Source: Paulinella micropora (lineage: Eukaryota > Cercozoa > Imbricatea > Euglyphida). From it: a stretch of DNA of 64,000 nucleotides. Position 1 is the stretch's first letter. Every line of letters begins with the position of its first letter. The notes under the pieces are model-generated. The model had not been told where the DNA came from. It saw nothing but the letters and a program-made list of their open reading frames with translations, and did not search any database. Below are positions 48,166 through 57,871 of the stretch, one piece after another. A program made the translations under genes and the position numbers. The stretch covers positions 51,015-115,014 of the forward strand of contig BJOX01000087.1 of assembly GCA_009731375.1 (NCBI GenBank). The letters are read 5' to 3'.

Positions 48166-49541
48166 CCCCTTGTTGCGAAAGGATCATATCTTTCGTTGAC
48201 TTTCAATGGTTCATCATATTCGTCATCCCATCTATATATCATACTCTTAGTTAATCTTCCCCTTACTAATATGTCACTCTCGTTAATGTGGATGGGGTGT
48301 TTGAGTATTACTAACTGTCCGTTTTGGTGGATGACTGATCTGTTGTGTCTGTGGTCCATCTGTCCTGTAGAGACTATGCTAACTGGTAAGGTAGTGTCGA
48401 GTAACATCTTCTTTTCTACTGCTCTAGGCCTTCCTTTCCCATCTATCACAGTCAGCCTAGCTCTTCCTGACTTACTCAACTCCCTTTCTCCATTACCTGT
48501 CAGTAGTTCTACCGGGTCTATCTCATCGACATCCGTCAATCTGTCTTCTCTGCATGATATGTCTGTGCTTGCTCCACTATCCTGTACTGTCATGTCTCTC
48601 TTTTTCATCACTCTTTTTCTCACATGTATCAGTACATGCTCTGTCTCTCCTTCTGTCTCTGTCTCTGTTTCTAGTTCACCCTCAGAGACTCCTCTACCCT
48701 CACCTTGTCCCTCTTCTGTGAGTTGTGGAGGTGTAGTGATGGGACTCTGTCTGACTGCTCTCTCCAAGTACACTCCTTCTATTGCTCTTACTATGTCAGT
48801 CAAAAAGTCATCTCTCTCTAGCTCGCCACTCACGACACGCATCACTTCTCCATTCATTCCCCTCACGCACTCATTCATCAACGTTTTAGCTATTTCATTT
48901 ATATCTTTGAAGGTTATGACGGGAGGGTTGATGGGTTGCGTGTTTGTTGTCTGTGTTGGTGGGAGTGCTGTGATTGGTCTAGAACTAGAGATTTGGAGTT
49001 GTTGTGAGGTGGGACCTATTTGGTTGCCAAACTTGTTGACAGAAGTGGGCCCAAGTCGTTGCTCTCCCTCATCCACTCCACTCTCTTCTCTCCCTTCTCT
49101 GCTCTGGCCGGTCCGCTGACTAGAAAATGGATTATGTTTGCGTGGTTGTTGCGGAATATTTTGCGAGACTTGTGGACTTGTGGAAATTTTGGTGTCACGT
49201 AAAGTTTCAAATTCCCCGAAAACGAGTCTTTGCGTAATTTTATGAGACTTTTCCAATGCCGCAGCTTTAAGACCTCGTTCGTCTGGGTAGTAAGGAGATT
49301 TGGGGGGACGCAACACGGGACTTACCGACAAATCCAACTCCGGATAATCTGGGTCTTGTGTGGCGTGATATCCGCAGTACCTCGCATAAGATAATCGTTT
49401 CGCGTGATTTGCGTATATTCCTTTTCCTTTTGATTTTTCAACGGAAACATTACACGGTTTTTTGCGTCTGTTTATTCCGGCACATTTTGTGTCAGGCGTG
49501 ACTCCGTAAGAACTCTCAAGCCTCAAAGGATGTACATACAT
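48162..49541 (-). CDS. Copia Gag-protease ORF
   Basis: Begins at an ATG at 49541 (MYVHPLRLESSYGVTPD), the first in-frame ATG downstream of a (ATGT)n microsatellite; longer starts lie in the repeat. The C-terminal third has the aspartic protease signature 'VQDSGASTDIS' and the post-protease 'SIVSTGQMDHRHNRS', as in Ty1/copia. Gag has no clear zinc knuckle. It ends PFATRG and TAG; the -1 frame continues into integrase. Predicted length 459 residues. Confidence 0.7.
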   Translation of the reverse strand: MYVHPLRLESSYGVTPDTKCAGINRRKKPCNVSVEKSKGKGIYANHAKRLSYARYCGYHATQDPDYPELDLSVSPVLRPPKSPYYPDERGLKAAALEKSHKITQRLVFGEFETLRDTKISTSPQVSQNIPQQPRKHNPFSSQRTGQSREGREESGVDEGEQRLGPTSVNKFGNQIGPTSQQLQISSSRPITALPPTQTTNTQPINPPVITFKDINEIAKTLMNECVRGMNGEVMRVVSGELERDDFLTDIVRAIEGVYLERAVRQSPITTPPQLTEEGQGEGRGVSEGELETETETEGETEHVLIHVRKRVMKKRDMTVQDSGASTDISCREDRLTDVDEIDPVELLTGNGERELSKSGRARLTVIDGKGRPRAVEKKMLLDTTLPVSIVSTGQMDHRHNRSVIHQNGQLVILKHPIHINESDILVRGRLTKSMIYRWDDEYDEPLKVNERYDPFATRG

Positions 49542-49795
49542 AACATACATGCATAATAGACATAATACAAACATACATACACAGAAACACAAACACAAAC
49601 ACACACTCACGCACACACAGACACAAAAACAAACACACACACATACATGCACTACGTACATACATGCAAGACATACATGCAAGACATACATGCAGCATAA
49701 ATTGTTATGTATATACTGAATTTTATATAGTATTTCTCTTGTGTTCAGTTTTTTTTTGGGGGGGGGGGGGGGTTTTTTTTTNNNNNNNNNNGTTG
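49530..49795. repeat. (ATGT)n/(GT)n where the copia 5' LTR would be
   Basis: (CATA)n, (CA)n, then G and T homopolymers to a 10-bp gap. No 5' LTR or primer-binding site is visible, so the element is 5'-truncated or its 5' end is replaced by repeat. Confidence 0.75.
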
Positions 49796-49801
49796 TTGGT
49801 T

Positions 49802-50790
49802 TTACAGCTGGGCGCTATGCCCAGGTATATTTCTGACCTTACCATGAGCCCCCTCCCTCTCTTCCTCTTACTTTCTCTCCCAACACACCTGCTGCCTACT
49901 TCGCTGCATACACTATAAAGAAGACCAATTCTTTGAATGTCATGTTTCTTTTTTGTGGTGTTGAGCTGTAGCTGAAGTTTGTACATCCCAACTCCCCGAG
50001 AGCATGGACAAATATAGATCAAACGTTGCATATCTTATTGTTGTTTCTTTTTCTGTGTATTTATGGTTTGGGCACGAGGGGTCGGTGTAAGCAGACTACA
50101 CGAGAGCACAAGGGAATGCGATCCAGGCCAATCTTTAAGTAGAAAAAAAAAAGAAGGATTCATGCTATTTGAGTAATTTGGTCAAGCTTCTCCGTGATAA
50201 ACACGCGACGCCCACAAACAGATTACTCAGATTAAACAGCGTTAGTCTAGCGTTGACTGTCAGTCTGGCATCAGTAAACTGTTGAGTACGGATTCTGCTA
50301 CAAACATGTGCACTGTGACCGAAAACACGGAACCAAACGAGTGCCACGTTAGTCTAGCGTTGACTGTCAGTCTGGCATCAGTAAACTGTTAAATACGGAT
50401 TCGTCTACAAACATGTGCACTGTGACAGAAAACACGGAACCAAACGAGTGACAAGTGTGGGGTTGCTGGGAAGAATAAGAATCCCTGGTGACTCTTGTGG
50501 GCACTAGTCTAGCACTTAGACGAAGCATAACAAAGCAACAATACGATAAGTACTTTTGGAAAGGTGTAGAAAGGTGTGAAGGAGGGCAATGTTTGGCTGA
50601 GGGTCGGAACCGGCTGGCGGGCGGGGGAATTTGTACTAAAAAAAAAACAAAAAAACTGTTTCTGAATTTCTGATTTCTGATTACTTGGATTCTTTTTATT
50701 TAGAGAGATAATTGTACAATTATAACTCATGGAGTGACTGCTAACAGCTATTGCCTAAAGCAAATCGCTGGCCGAGGCAGTGACCAGTGT
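49802..50790. repeat. Unassigned sequence with a 107-bp tandem duplication
   Basis: 'gttagtctagcgttgactgt' starts copies at 50241 and 50348, nearly identical over 107 bp. The rest is unique; 50660-50790 is probably the 3' UTR of the LINE relic. No gene seen. Confidence 0.6.
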
Positions 50791-50814
50791 CTGGGGTTGT
50801 AGTCATTAATATAT

Positions 50815-51109
50815 TTAAATTTCGAGTCCGGCGTTACGAGCCTGATTAATTAATAAGTATTGCGTAAGCTCCTTTTTGAACTGGCTTAGTTTGGTTATCT
50901 GAGAAATATGTTCGGGAAATTTGTTTAATATGTTAGCATTAGTTTGCGTGAAATTAGGGTCGTTTCTGTCTATGTATAGTTTTCTTTTTTTAGCATAACG
51001 AGTGCAATGGTTATGTGTGGTACTAGTGCTAATGTATTTATTATCATGTATTGGTTTATTTTATTTTTGTTGGGTGTATGTATGGATGTGTTTCGATGCA
51101 TACCCTGTA
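50815..51109 (-). pseudogene. LINE (non-LTR) ORF2 C-terminal fragment, 3' half of a split element
   Basis: - strand frame 'THNHCTRYAKKRKLYIDRN', 'ILNKFPEHISQI', 'SQFKKELTQYLL' and a stop at 50815. This is the usual C-terminus of non-LTR RT proteins. Its upstream part is at 62537 onward; the 11.4-kb element sits between. A frameshift lies near 51050. Confidence 0.8.
51106..51109. repeat. Target-site duplication TGTA (left)
   Basis: Direct repeat of TGTA at 62536-62539, abutting the TATAACTAACC ends of the inverted repeats. A 4-bp match alone is weak; the split LINE supports it. Confidence 0.6.
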
Positions 51110-51507
51110 TATAACTAACCATTCGTCAAAGGTGGGGGTATCACTTTTTCCGAAATTTTTCAAGACTTTTAGGAACTTTCAGAGAACTTGTGCAAATGAA
51201 TGGGAATTCAGTATTTAGTTACAGAACATAATAAAATGATATTAAAACATGTTTTCATTAATAGTCAACCACTTGGACTTCACCTCCGGAGGTGGACCGA
51301 AACCGGTCTGACACTATAATTTTTCTACTTTTTTTTCATGCAGGCGACGACAAGACCATGCTGGAAACAAGCGACAACCATGCACACCTTGCTTTGATTG
51401 TTTTGTTTTATTTGTTTTTAGTATTTTCCTACATTATGAGCTGCTTTCACCTTTAAAAATGTCCTGCCGCCCGCTGTGGGAGGGGGATTCACGTTGGGGG
51501 GGGGGGG
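51110..51507 (+). repeat. Left terminal inverted repeat
   Basis: Pairs with 62140-62535. It contains the palindrome CACCTCCGGAGGTG near 51282 and ends in a G homopolymer. 51508-51735 inside it is non-coding. Confidence 0.85.
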
Positions 51508-51735
51508 GGAGGGTTTGTGTGATGCGAAGGTTACATCAAGCAAAAAAATTTCTAATTTTCGGTTGCAACGATAGAAAATCGTAGCGCGTGCACCTGCAAA
51601 AGAAAAAAAAGTCACAACGCGCAAAATCTCTTACATATTAAGAAATAACCATGATAACATATGCTTGTAATGTTACCAATATAAAATGACTACATCAGGA
51701 CCTTTGTGCGTGCAAGGGTTGCAGTATTTCCTTGC

Positions 51736-52076
51736 TTACTTGCGAGGCGACATCAATGGGTCGTCGTCGTCAGAGCTATCAGAGCTATCAACATCTGCAG
51801 GCCACTCACATAACTGACACTTGTCTCCACCTTCAGCGTTATGGCAAGAACAGCAGGGGCAGTCCCACGGATTCGGGCCTGGCTGGTTTGCGCCTTGCAC
51901 CTGATTGCCCCTGCGTTGAGATGGCAGCGCCTGCTTGGAATCAGCTGAATTTCGCGCGCGCTTACGTCCGCGTCCACCTGCTACTCGACGCGCGCGGCGA
52001 CGTCCGCGCTGACGGCTTGGTTGGCGTACTCGTCTACGAGGCACACTGACAGTTGAGTCTGAGTCATCCTGTTCAC
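51736..52076 (-). CDS. SET-DUF7869 gene, last exon (RanBP2-type zinc finger)
   Basis: Acceptor 'tagagtag', phase 1 in, stop TAA at 51736. Holds an Arg-rich nuclear-type stretch ('RRRVRQPSRQRGRRRARR'), the zinc finger at about residues 1193-1212 and a Ser/Asp tail. Confidence 0.75.
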
Positions 52077-55000
52077 CTACTCTAAATAATAACACAATGC
52101 GACTAGTTTTTGCAAAACGTATTGCAGATATAGCATGAAATACCGTTGACTTCTTCCTCTGAGCTAGAAGAAGAGTTCCCAGATAGCGCGGGTTCGGGTT
52201 CTGCAGCACCAGCTAGTTTGGCATCCACTTCTTCCTCTAACCCACAGTCACAGCTTTGAAAATGATTCCATGCTTGGTCAACCAGCTGCGCCTTTTTAAA
52301 CTGTTTCCGGTCGCCGTCTTGCGTTGGAACACCGTGCATTCTAAGCCAGTCCTTTAGCTCCTTGACTACCATTTGGCTGGATGCAAATGCTTGCTTGTCT
52401 TGAGACGATGTAAGCAAAGTGAAAATTTTGCGCCACGGATGAGAGACATTTGCAAAAGCCAAATCCTGCTCCTTCCTTTTTTCCTCAGTCAGCTCCCTTG
52501 CACCACGCCATCGCGGGTGAGCTGGAGGCCGTCCATCGTTGACAAAATATGTACGTGGCAAAGAAAGAAGCTCATCAGGTGTCAAATGGGTAAGAGCGTT
52601 TATTTTTTCTTTGCGGTTAGGAGGCAACTCCATCCAGTTCATCGGCAGCTCATCGATAAGTCGGAACTCGACTCTCCATTCCTTTCCCTTTGCATCAACA
52701 CGTGACATATGAGCAGGGCGTCCGGGCAGACCACCGTCGAAGTATTTGCCATCAACTTCCACTCTTGTCAGGTTTCCCGCCGCCAACATCTCCTCCACAT
52801 GTGCCCGCTCGTCCGGCCCTAGGTACTTGCCCAAAGAACGAATATCCTTTTTCAAACGTGGGTTGACGAAGTAGCCCACAGGAAGCTTGCGAGGCAGATT
52901 AGTCGCTGCAATACATCCAACGCACCGGTATTGCAATACATACAACACATGCACGTGGGGGGGGGGGGAGGAGAAATTAATATAATACAGTACCGGGGCG
53001 CTGAATGAACAGTTTAACTGGTGCTCCTAGGGGATTATCCTTCTCTCCATGAAATTCCTCCTGTGCGTCTCCCATCGTCTTGAACTCCGCAGTCGGTAAC
53101 TCGTCAGGATCCTCATTCTTGGTGATGCGCCAGGCCAGAGGCTTGCTGTAATGCTTGAAGCTCTTATTCATGCATGGACTGAAATGAGTCATCCAGTCGT
53201 AATTGCAAGCAAGAACAACCAACACGAATTGCGATCTTTTTTGCTTGAAGGCAAGGATAAGTTTCAACAAAGCTTGAGCGATGTTAGTTGTAAGGAAGGT
53301 GCTCTTCCACCCAATATCCATCACTCTGAACTGCTGATCATTCCCATCATGGCCGTGCCCAGGAGGCTTGCGATGAGACTCTGCTTGCCAACGGATACCG
53401 CGGTCCACAACATGAAGCCCGATGAAGTCTAGCATAGCCCACGCAGTGTTATCCCCGGCGCCGTCCCACTCCAGAAATAATTTCCATGCTGGCATAGTAC
53501 GAGGATGCCAAAGCTCCCAATGCAAAAGTGATGCAAGCATAGTAATATTGCTGTTCACACCATGCTCCACTGCGCCTTCCAGGTACGTGAAAATGAAGTT
53601 AGTATCGGTAGTGAAACAAGTGTTGATACCGACGCAAAGGCGAAAAACCATTTTGCCTTTGAAATCTTTAGCAGCACGGCGGCAAGATGGAATCCTCACA
53701 GGCGGCTTCATGTCTGCAGATATAACAGTAGCATGGAAGTCTTCTGGCGCAGCCTTCTTGCGTTGCATGCTCGCCACGCGGCAGGTCCTGTGAATTTTGT
53801 GGTGAAGGCGGCTACGGCGGCGCCAAGCCTGAACATCCGCTTCACTCTTGAAACCTTGGGAATGCTGAGCCGCAAGATCCGTGCAGATATCACATTTTGC
53901 AAAGTCTCCCGCTGCAGCACAAGGATGTAGTGAGTAATGTTGAAGGCTAGCGATTCTTTCTCATCGAACAGTCAACTTTGCAACATATATATATTATCTT
54001 GAGCTTGAAAAGAACGGGAATTGAATATAGGTTCAATGAAATAACACAAGTTCAAATGTCATTATATACTTATATGCATATTACCTCGTACAAACATGAT
54101 ATTCGGAAATCTGCTCGCCAAACCTTGTTGGAGGATTATCAGGTCTGCGAAGGATTATCAGGATTAACTCGCTTAGAGTGACCAAACCGTAGACACACTT
54201 CTTGCCAGTTGTCCCGAACATACCTTTGCACTCCGGCGTCCTCAGCCATTTCTTGTAGCCTCCATATGCCGTCACTGCATATCTCGGGATGACTGTCTGT
54301 GAATTTTTCACAAAGCAAAACCGTAACCAGATCTTCCGTGTCAGGAACTGCTGTTGACTTTCTGGCAAAGACCTTCATGTTGTTGGTAAGAAGCTTGTGT
54401 GCGCGAGATAAAACTCTGTTGCTGACGCCGTGGATGCGCTGCCAAGCTGTTCTGCAGACCGGCTCCGTTTGATACATGTATTGAAACGAGCCAGTTTTAG
54501 TTTGAAAGGATTCAAGCTGAGCAGCTGTCCAAGTGTAAAGCTCACTTAGTGAAGACGATGCATTCTTCGCTCGTGTGTGTAGCACATCACGCGTGTCGAT
54601 GAATGCGTAACACTTCCACTTCTGACAGCAAACAGACTTGACTTCTCTATTCAGGTCTGCGAAGGTCATCCCCAACAATTTCTTGAGCGCTTGCGGTCTC
54701 TGCAACCTCACGTATCCTTTGGTGCGGCTTTTGATGTTGTAGGGCCGAGTGGGATTCTTGCGTGGTCGTTGTAGAGGAAGTGGTGACAATTTCATCAGGT
54801 CACACACCAGCTCATTTGATTCCATCAGCTTGTCGTAGTCGCACAGAATACTGGATTCCGCACCCGTATATTCCTCGTGGATCAGAGGGGGGAGCCATCT
54901 AGGATCGGTAGGATCGGTAGGTTCATGGTAGCACTGCGAATCAGTATCCGAATCATCTTCGTCGACGCTCTAAACAAACCAGAATGACTACCAACTTCCG

Positions 55001-56100
55001 CAAGCAAGCAAAAGAAAAATAGAATTACCAGAGAGCCGGTAGGAGCATATAGTCTCGCGCTGCTATCTTTGAGCTTGACCGGAATACTCTGTGGCTCCGC
55101 CCTCTGGTCCACGTCAGCATCGATGTCAAAACCAACTACCTATAAAGCAGAAGCTGCGTAGTGATTGATTTCATTTATTTATTACCTTCGTACTACGAGA
55201 GCTTGATTTTTCCACCACAACTGTAACGTTAGAGCTCTCCCTTCGCAGAAGAGTATCCTGACTTTCTGAAACAGAAGTAACGCTGTTGAGAAGCTTCATT
55301 TTCTGCTCCGTCGTCATAGATGAAGATCTTGACACCGGCTGCGAAGTTGCATCAGAAGTAATACTACTAACTGAGGTTAAAATCGCAAGCTTCTCTTCGT
55401 GCTTCAATGAAACTGATTTCAAAGGAATTGGATGCTCTTGCTCAGGAACGATGAAACACACAGGGCCGTTGTCAGTCTCGTACCAAAATACTGGAATTTT
55501 AGCGCGTTGCTTGGCAGCTTGTTTCAGCCAGACCGGGTATGCATCGCTCGGTAGCGTAGTGATGGTTAAACCTGGATTCGGCGCATAATTGAGCAAAATC
55601 TCTTCACCTTTGCTCATTCCAGTGCTCACCGTCACGATTGGAGTCCCCTTGCTGATCTGGAAAAAAAATGCACGTAATACTAACATTGATGTATGTATGA
55701 TGTATATTGTATGCATGTGCATTTAGATATACAACTTTACATTGCAGTAATTTTTTATGTATGGCGACTGTACTAGTTAGTAAATTAAATTTACCTTCAC
55801 GTTTGGTTGGGCAGTATCCTTCTCAGGGTTGAATCCTTTCGCTGAAGAATTTATGAGATGCAAAGCATTTCTGCTTGAAGGGGAAATAAACTGAATGGGG
55901 TGCATGCCGGTTTGAAGGAAGTTCCCAATTTTCATCGTAGAATGCTCTGAAAAAGCAGTACTACGATCAATATTCAGAGCACGTCCTCCCGCTTCCAGGA
56001 GCCCAAGCTGGAAGGAAGGAGGAAGGTATCTACCGGCAAAAACTCCGTAGCCACCATCGCGGTGAGCCACGTAAATCGGCGCTTTGGAAGCCCTCAGCAT
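51736..56100 (-). CDS. SET domain - DUF7869-like - RanBP2-type zinc finger protein of the TIR element
   Basis: Eight pieces joined by short introns (about 46-133 nt) give 3708 nt and a predicted 1235 residues from ATG at 56100. Residues 1-130 are a SET methyltransferase fold: 'GGYGVFAGRYLPP', 'LHLINSSAKGFNPEKD', 'QPNVK' and 'KGEEILLNYAPNPG'. Residues about 300-545 hold 'CCQKWKC' and 'VCRTAWQRIHGVSNRVL'; 563-868 hold 'KCDIC', then 'ATVISADMKPPVRIP', 'FLEWDGAGDN' and 'PPGHGHDGND'. This order matches the DUF7869 region seen in many eukaryotic mobile-element-like proteins. The C-terminus has an Arg-rich stretch, WDCPCCSCHN...CQLC (W-x-C-x2-C-x3-N-x6-C-x2-C, RanBP2 type) and an acidic tail. The SET part could modify histones at the insertion site or silence/activate the element; that is speculation. 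Confidence 0.75.
52144..52905 (-). CDS. SET-DUF7869 gene, exon 6
   Basis: Acceptor 'tattgcag', donor AACG/gtattt, phase 1-1. Encodes 'ATNLPRKLPVGYFVNPRLKK', 'LPPNRKEKINALTHLTPDEL' and an acidic end. I recognise no domain beyond the C-terminal extension common in DUF7869 proteins. Confidence 0.75.
52994..53911 (-). CDS. SET-DUF7869 gene, exon 5 (DUF7869 core)
   Basis: Acceptor 'ttgtgctgcag', donor CCCG/gtactg, phase 1-1. Contains 'GDFAKCDICTDLAAQHSQG' and the candidate catalytic acidic sites: D about 628 ('ISADM'), D about 711 and DN about 715 ('LEWDGAGDN'), H/D about 747-750 ('GHGHDGND'). Confidence 0.8.
54092..54144 (-). CDS. SET-DUF7869 gene, short exon between exons 4 and 5
   Basis: Acceptor 'ccttcgcag'; with donor T/gtacga it is 53 nt and keeps frame (2 in, 1 out). 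The alternative donor at 54085 (gtaata) would break the frame, unless exon 4 extends with a different donor. Boundaries are uncertain. Confidence 0.45.
54224..54969 (-). CDS. SET-DUF7869 gene, exon 4
   Basis: Acceptor 'ttgtttag', donor CAAAG/gtatgt (near-consensus), phase 0 in, 2 out. Encodes SVDEDDSDTDSQCYHE, then 'KSVCCQKWKCYAFIDTRDV' and 'EPVCRTAWQRIHGVSNRV', the N-terminal motifs of DUF7869 proteins. Confidence 0.75.
55029..55139 (-). CDS. SET-DUF7869 gene, exon 3
   Basis: Acceptor 'gctttatag', donor CTG/gtaatt, phase 0-0. Encodes VVGFDIDADVDQRAEPQS then IPVKLKDSSARLYAPTGSL; linker with no domain seen. Confidence 0.7.
55186..55656 (-). CDS. SET-DUF7869 gene, exon 2 (end of SET)
   Basis: Acceptor 'ttttttccag', donor AAG/gtaata, phase 0-0. 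Encodes ISKGTPIVTVSTGMSKGEEI and LLNYAPNP (SET C-terminal strand), then a Ser-rich linker. Confidence 0.8.
55795..56100 (-). CDS. SET-DUF7869 gene, exon 1 (start of SET)
   Basis: ATG at 56100 (MLRASKAPIYVAHRDGGYG) just before the first SET strand; donor AAG/gtaaat. Upstream frame continues into (GA)n low complexity, so this ATG is the reasonable start. An upstream exon joined at 'tctag' (56113) or 'gctgag' is possible. Confidence 0.7.
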
Positions 56101-56129
56101 GCATATGCCTAGACATGCACATGAATGTT

Positions 56130-56137
56130 TGTGCGTT

Positions 56138-56170
<33 letters not shown>

Positions 56171-56580
56171 CTCTCTCTCAACAGCAACAACAACAACAAC
56201 AACAACAAGAAGAAAGAAAGAAAGAAAGAAAGAAGAAGAAGAAGAAGAAGAAGAAGAAGAAGAAGAAGAAGAAGAAGAAGAAGAAGCTTAACAACACGGA
56301 GGACTTTGCATCACCGCCCACGTGAAGTGCCGCAGTTTTGCTCTGTCTACCGGTGCAGAAGAAGAAGAAGAAAGACGAGAAGAAGAGAAAGAAGAAGAAG
56401 AAGAAGAAAAAGATTCTTAGAAGAAGAAGAAGAAGAAGAAGAAGAAGAAGAAGAAGGAGGAGGAGGAGGAGGAGGAGGAGGAAAAGGAGGAGGAGGAGGA
56501 AGTACAAAAGCCTTAGGAAAGAAGCAAGAAAGAAAGAAAAAGAAATAAAAAAGAAAGAAAGAAAGAAAGAAAGGAAAGAG

Positions 56581-56615
<35 letters not shown>

Positions 56616-56630
56616 GATGATTGAACAACA
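56130..56630. repeat. (CT)n, (AAG)n and (GAAA)n microsatellites
   Basis: Purine-rich repeats with a 70-bp unique island at 56290-56350, between the divergent genes. Confidence 0.9.
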
Positions 56631-56639
56631 ACATCTACA

Positions 56640-57500
56640 CATGAATTTCGGTGTCGACAAAAGTTTTGTGCAGAGTTTTCCCCACAGACCATTTTGTACG
56701 TAAAAAAAGAAATGCATTCCCGCCTAATCTGGTCTATGGAATAGGCGGGAATGCTGTTACATCTTCTCAAAATACTTTCCTCTTAATACAAACTCTGCAC
56801 AAACTTTTGTAAAAATCATTTCATAAACGAAGTTTTATCGAACTGCTGGCTTGTGGCAAATAGATTCAGTTGGGTTGTGAAATATTAGGAACTGATATTT
56901 ATGGCTTTAACAAACATTTGGCTGTAGCTTTTTGCAAGGTATCGCTTGAGTTGTGAGGAGGAAGAGAGGAATTTCAAAAATCATGGAGGTCGGTGTTGAC
57001 AAAAGTTTGTGCAGAGTTTTCTCCGCAGACAATTTAGTATGTAAAAAAAGAAATGCATTCCCGCCTAATCTGGTCTATGGAATAGGCGGGAATGCTGTTA
57101 CGTCTTCTCAAAATACTTTCCTCTTAATACAAACTCTGCACAAACTTTTGTAAAAAGTCAATTCAAAAACGAAGTTTTATCGAACTGCTGGCTTGTGGCA
57201 AATAGGTTCAGTTGGGTTGTAAACTATTAGGAACTGATATTTATGGCTTCAACAAACATTCGGCTGTAGTTTTTTTACAAGGTATCGCTTGAGTTGTGAG
57301 GAGGAAGAGAGGAATTTCAAAAACCATGGAGGTCGGTGTTGACAAAAGTTTGTGCAGAGTTTTCTCCGCAGACAATTTAGTATGTAAAAAAAGAAATGCA
57401 TTCCCGCCTAATCTTGTCTATGGAATAGGCGGAAATGATGTTATATCTTTTCAAAATGATTTCCTCTTAATAAAAAGTCTGCACAAACTTTTGAAAACAA
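56640..57500. promoter_or_regulatory. Three 342-bp tandem repeats between the divergent genes
   Basis: The hairpin GCATTCCCGCCTA...TAGGCGGGAATGC begins at 56714, 57055 and 57398 (period 341-343). Around it a second inverted pair, ACAAAAGTTTGTGCAGAGTT with its complement 'aaactctgcacaaactttt', gives a nested foldback in each unit. The third copy is truncated. Position between divergent promoters suggests a shared regulatory or transposase-binding array; that is inference. Confidence 0.65.
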
Positions 57501-57559
57501 CACCTACCCTCCAGCCTTTTTCCAATCGCTAGGACCTGATTTTTTAGCTTCCACCACCC

Positions 57560-57812
57560 ACCGCGTCACGAACCAACTCAAATCTTGGCGCCTTGGAAGG
57601 CAACTCATTTCGCATTCTGCAAAGTCACAAGATGTTTGAATGTAGGATTAGCTCTGATGCCCAAGAAGAGTTTTAGCAAGCTCGTTGCCAAGACCTTACA
57701 AACTATTCGAAAAAATTCGCGAGATGAAATCTTCCTTACTATCAACGGATCCCCAGACGTGGAGCCCTTTGAAAATGTGCCGACGACGTCTTTCGCAAGC
57801 ATGATCTGGTAA
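57560..57812. other. Possible exon of uncertain strand
   Basis: Both strands look open. The + frame has 'MPKKSFSKLVAKTLQTIRKN'. The - frame after 'attaccag' at 57810 has 'IMLAKDVVGTFSKG'. Splice sites exist on both, but neither chains in phase with its neighbour. Confidence 0.3.
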
Positions 57813-57871
57813 TACTATACTAAGATTGTGTGCTTGCCTGTTTATTTTTTTTATCCATGTGTAACATGCAG

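Noticed and set aside
54139-54170. 19-bp duplication ('cctgataatcct' twice) read as a frameshift in the DUF7869 gene
   Set aside because: A near-consensus donor at 54223 and acceptor at 54145 place this stretch in an intron, so no frameshift is needed.
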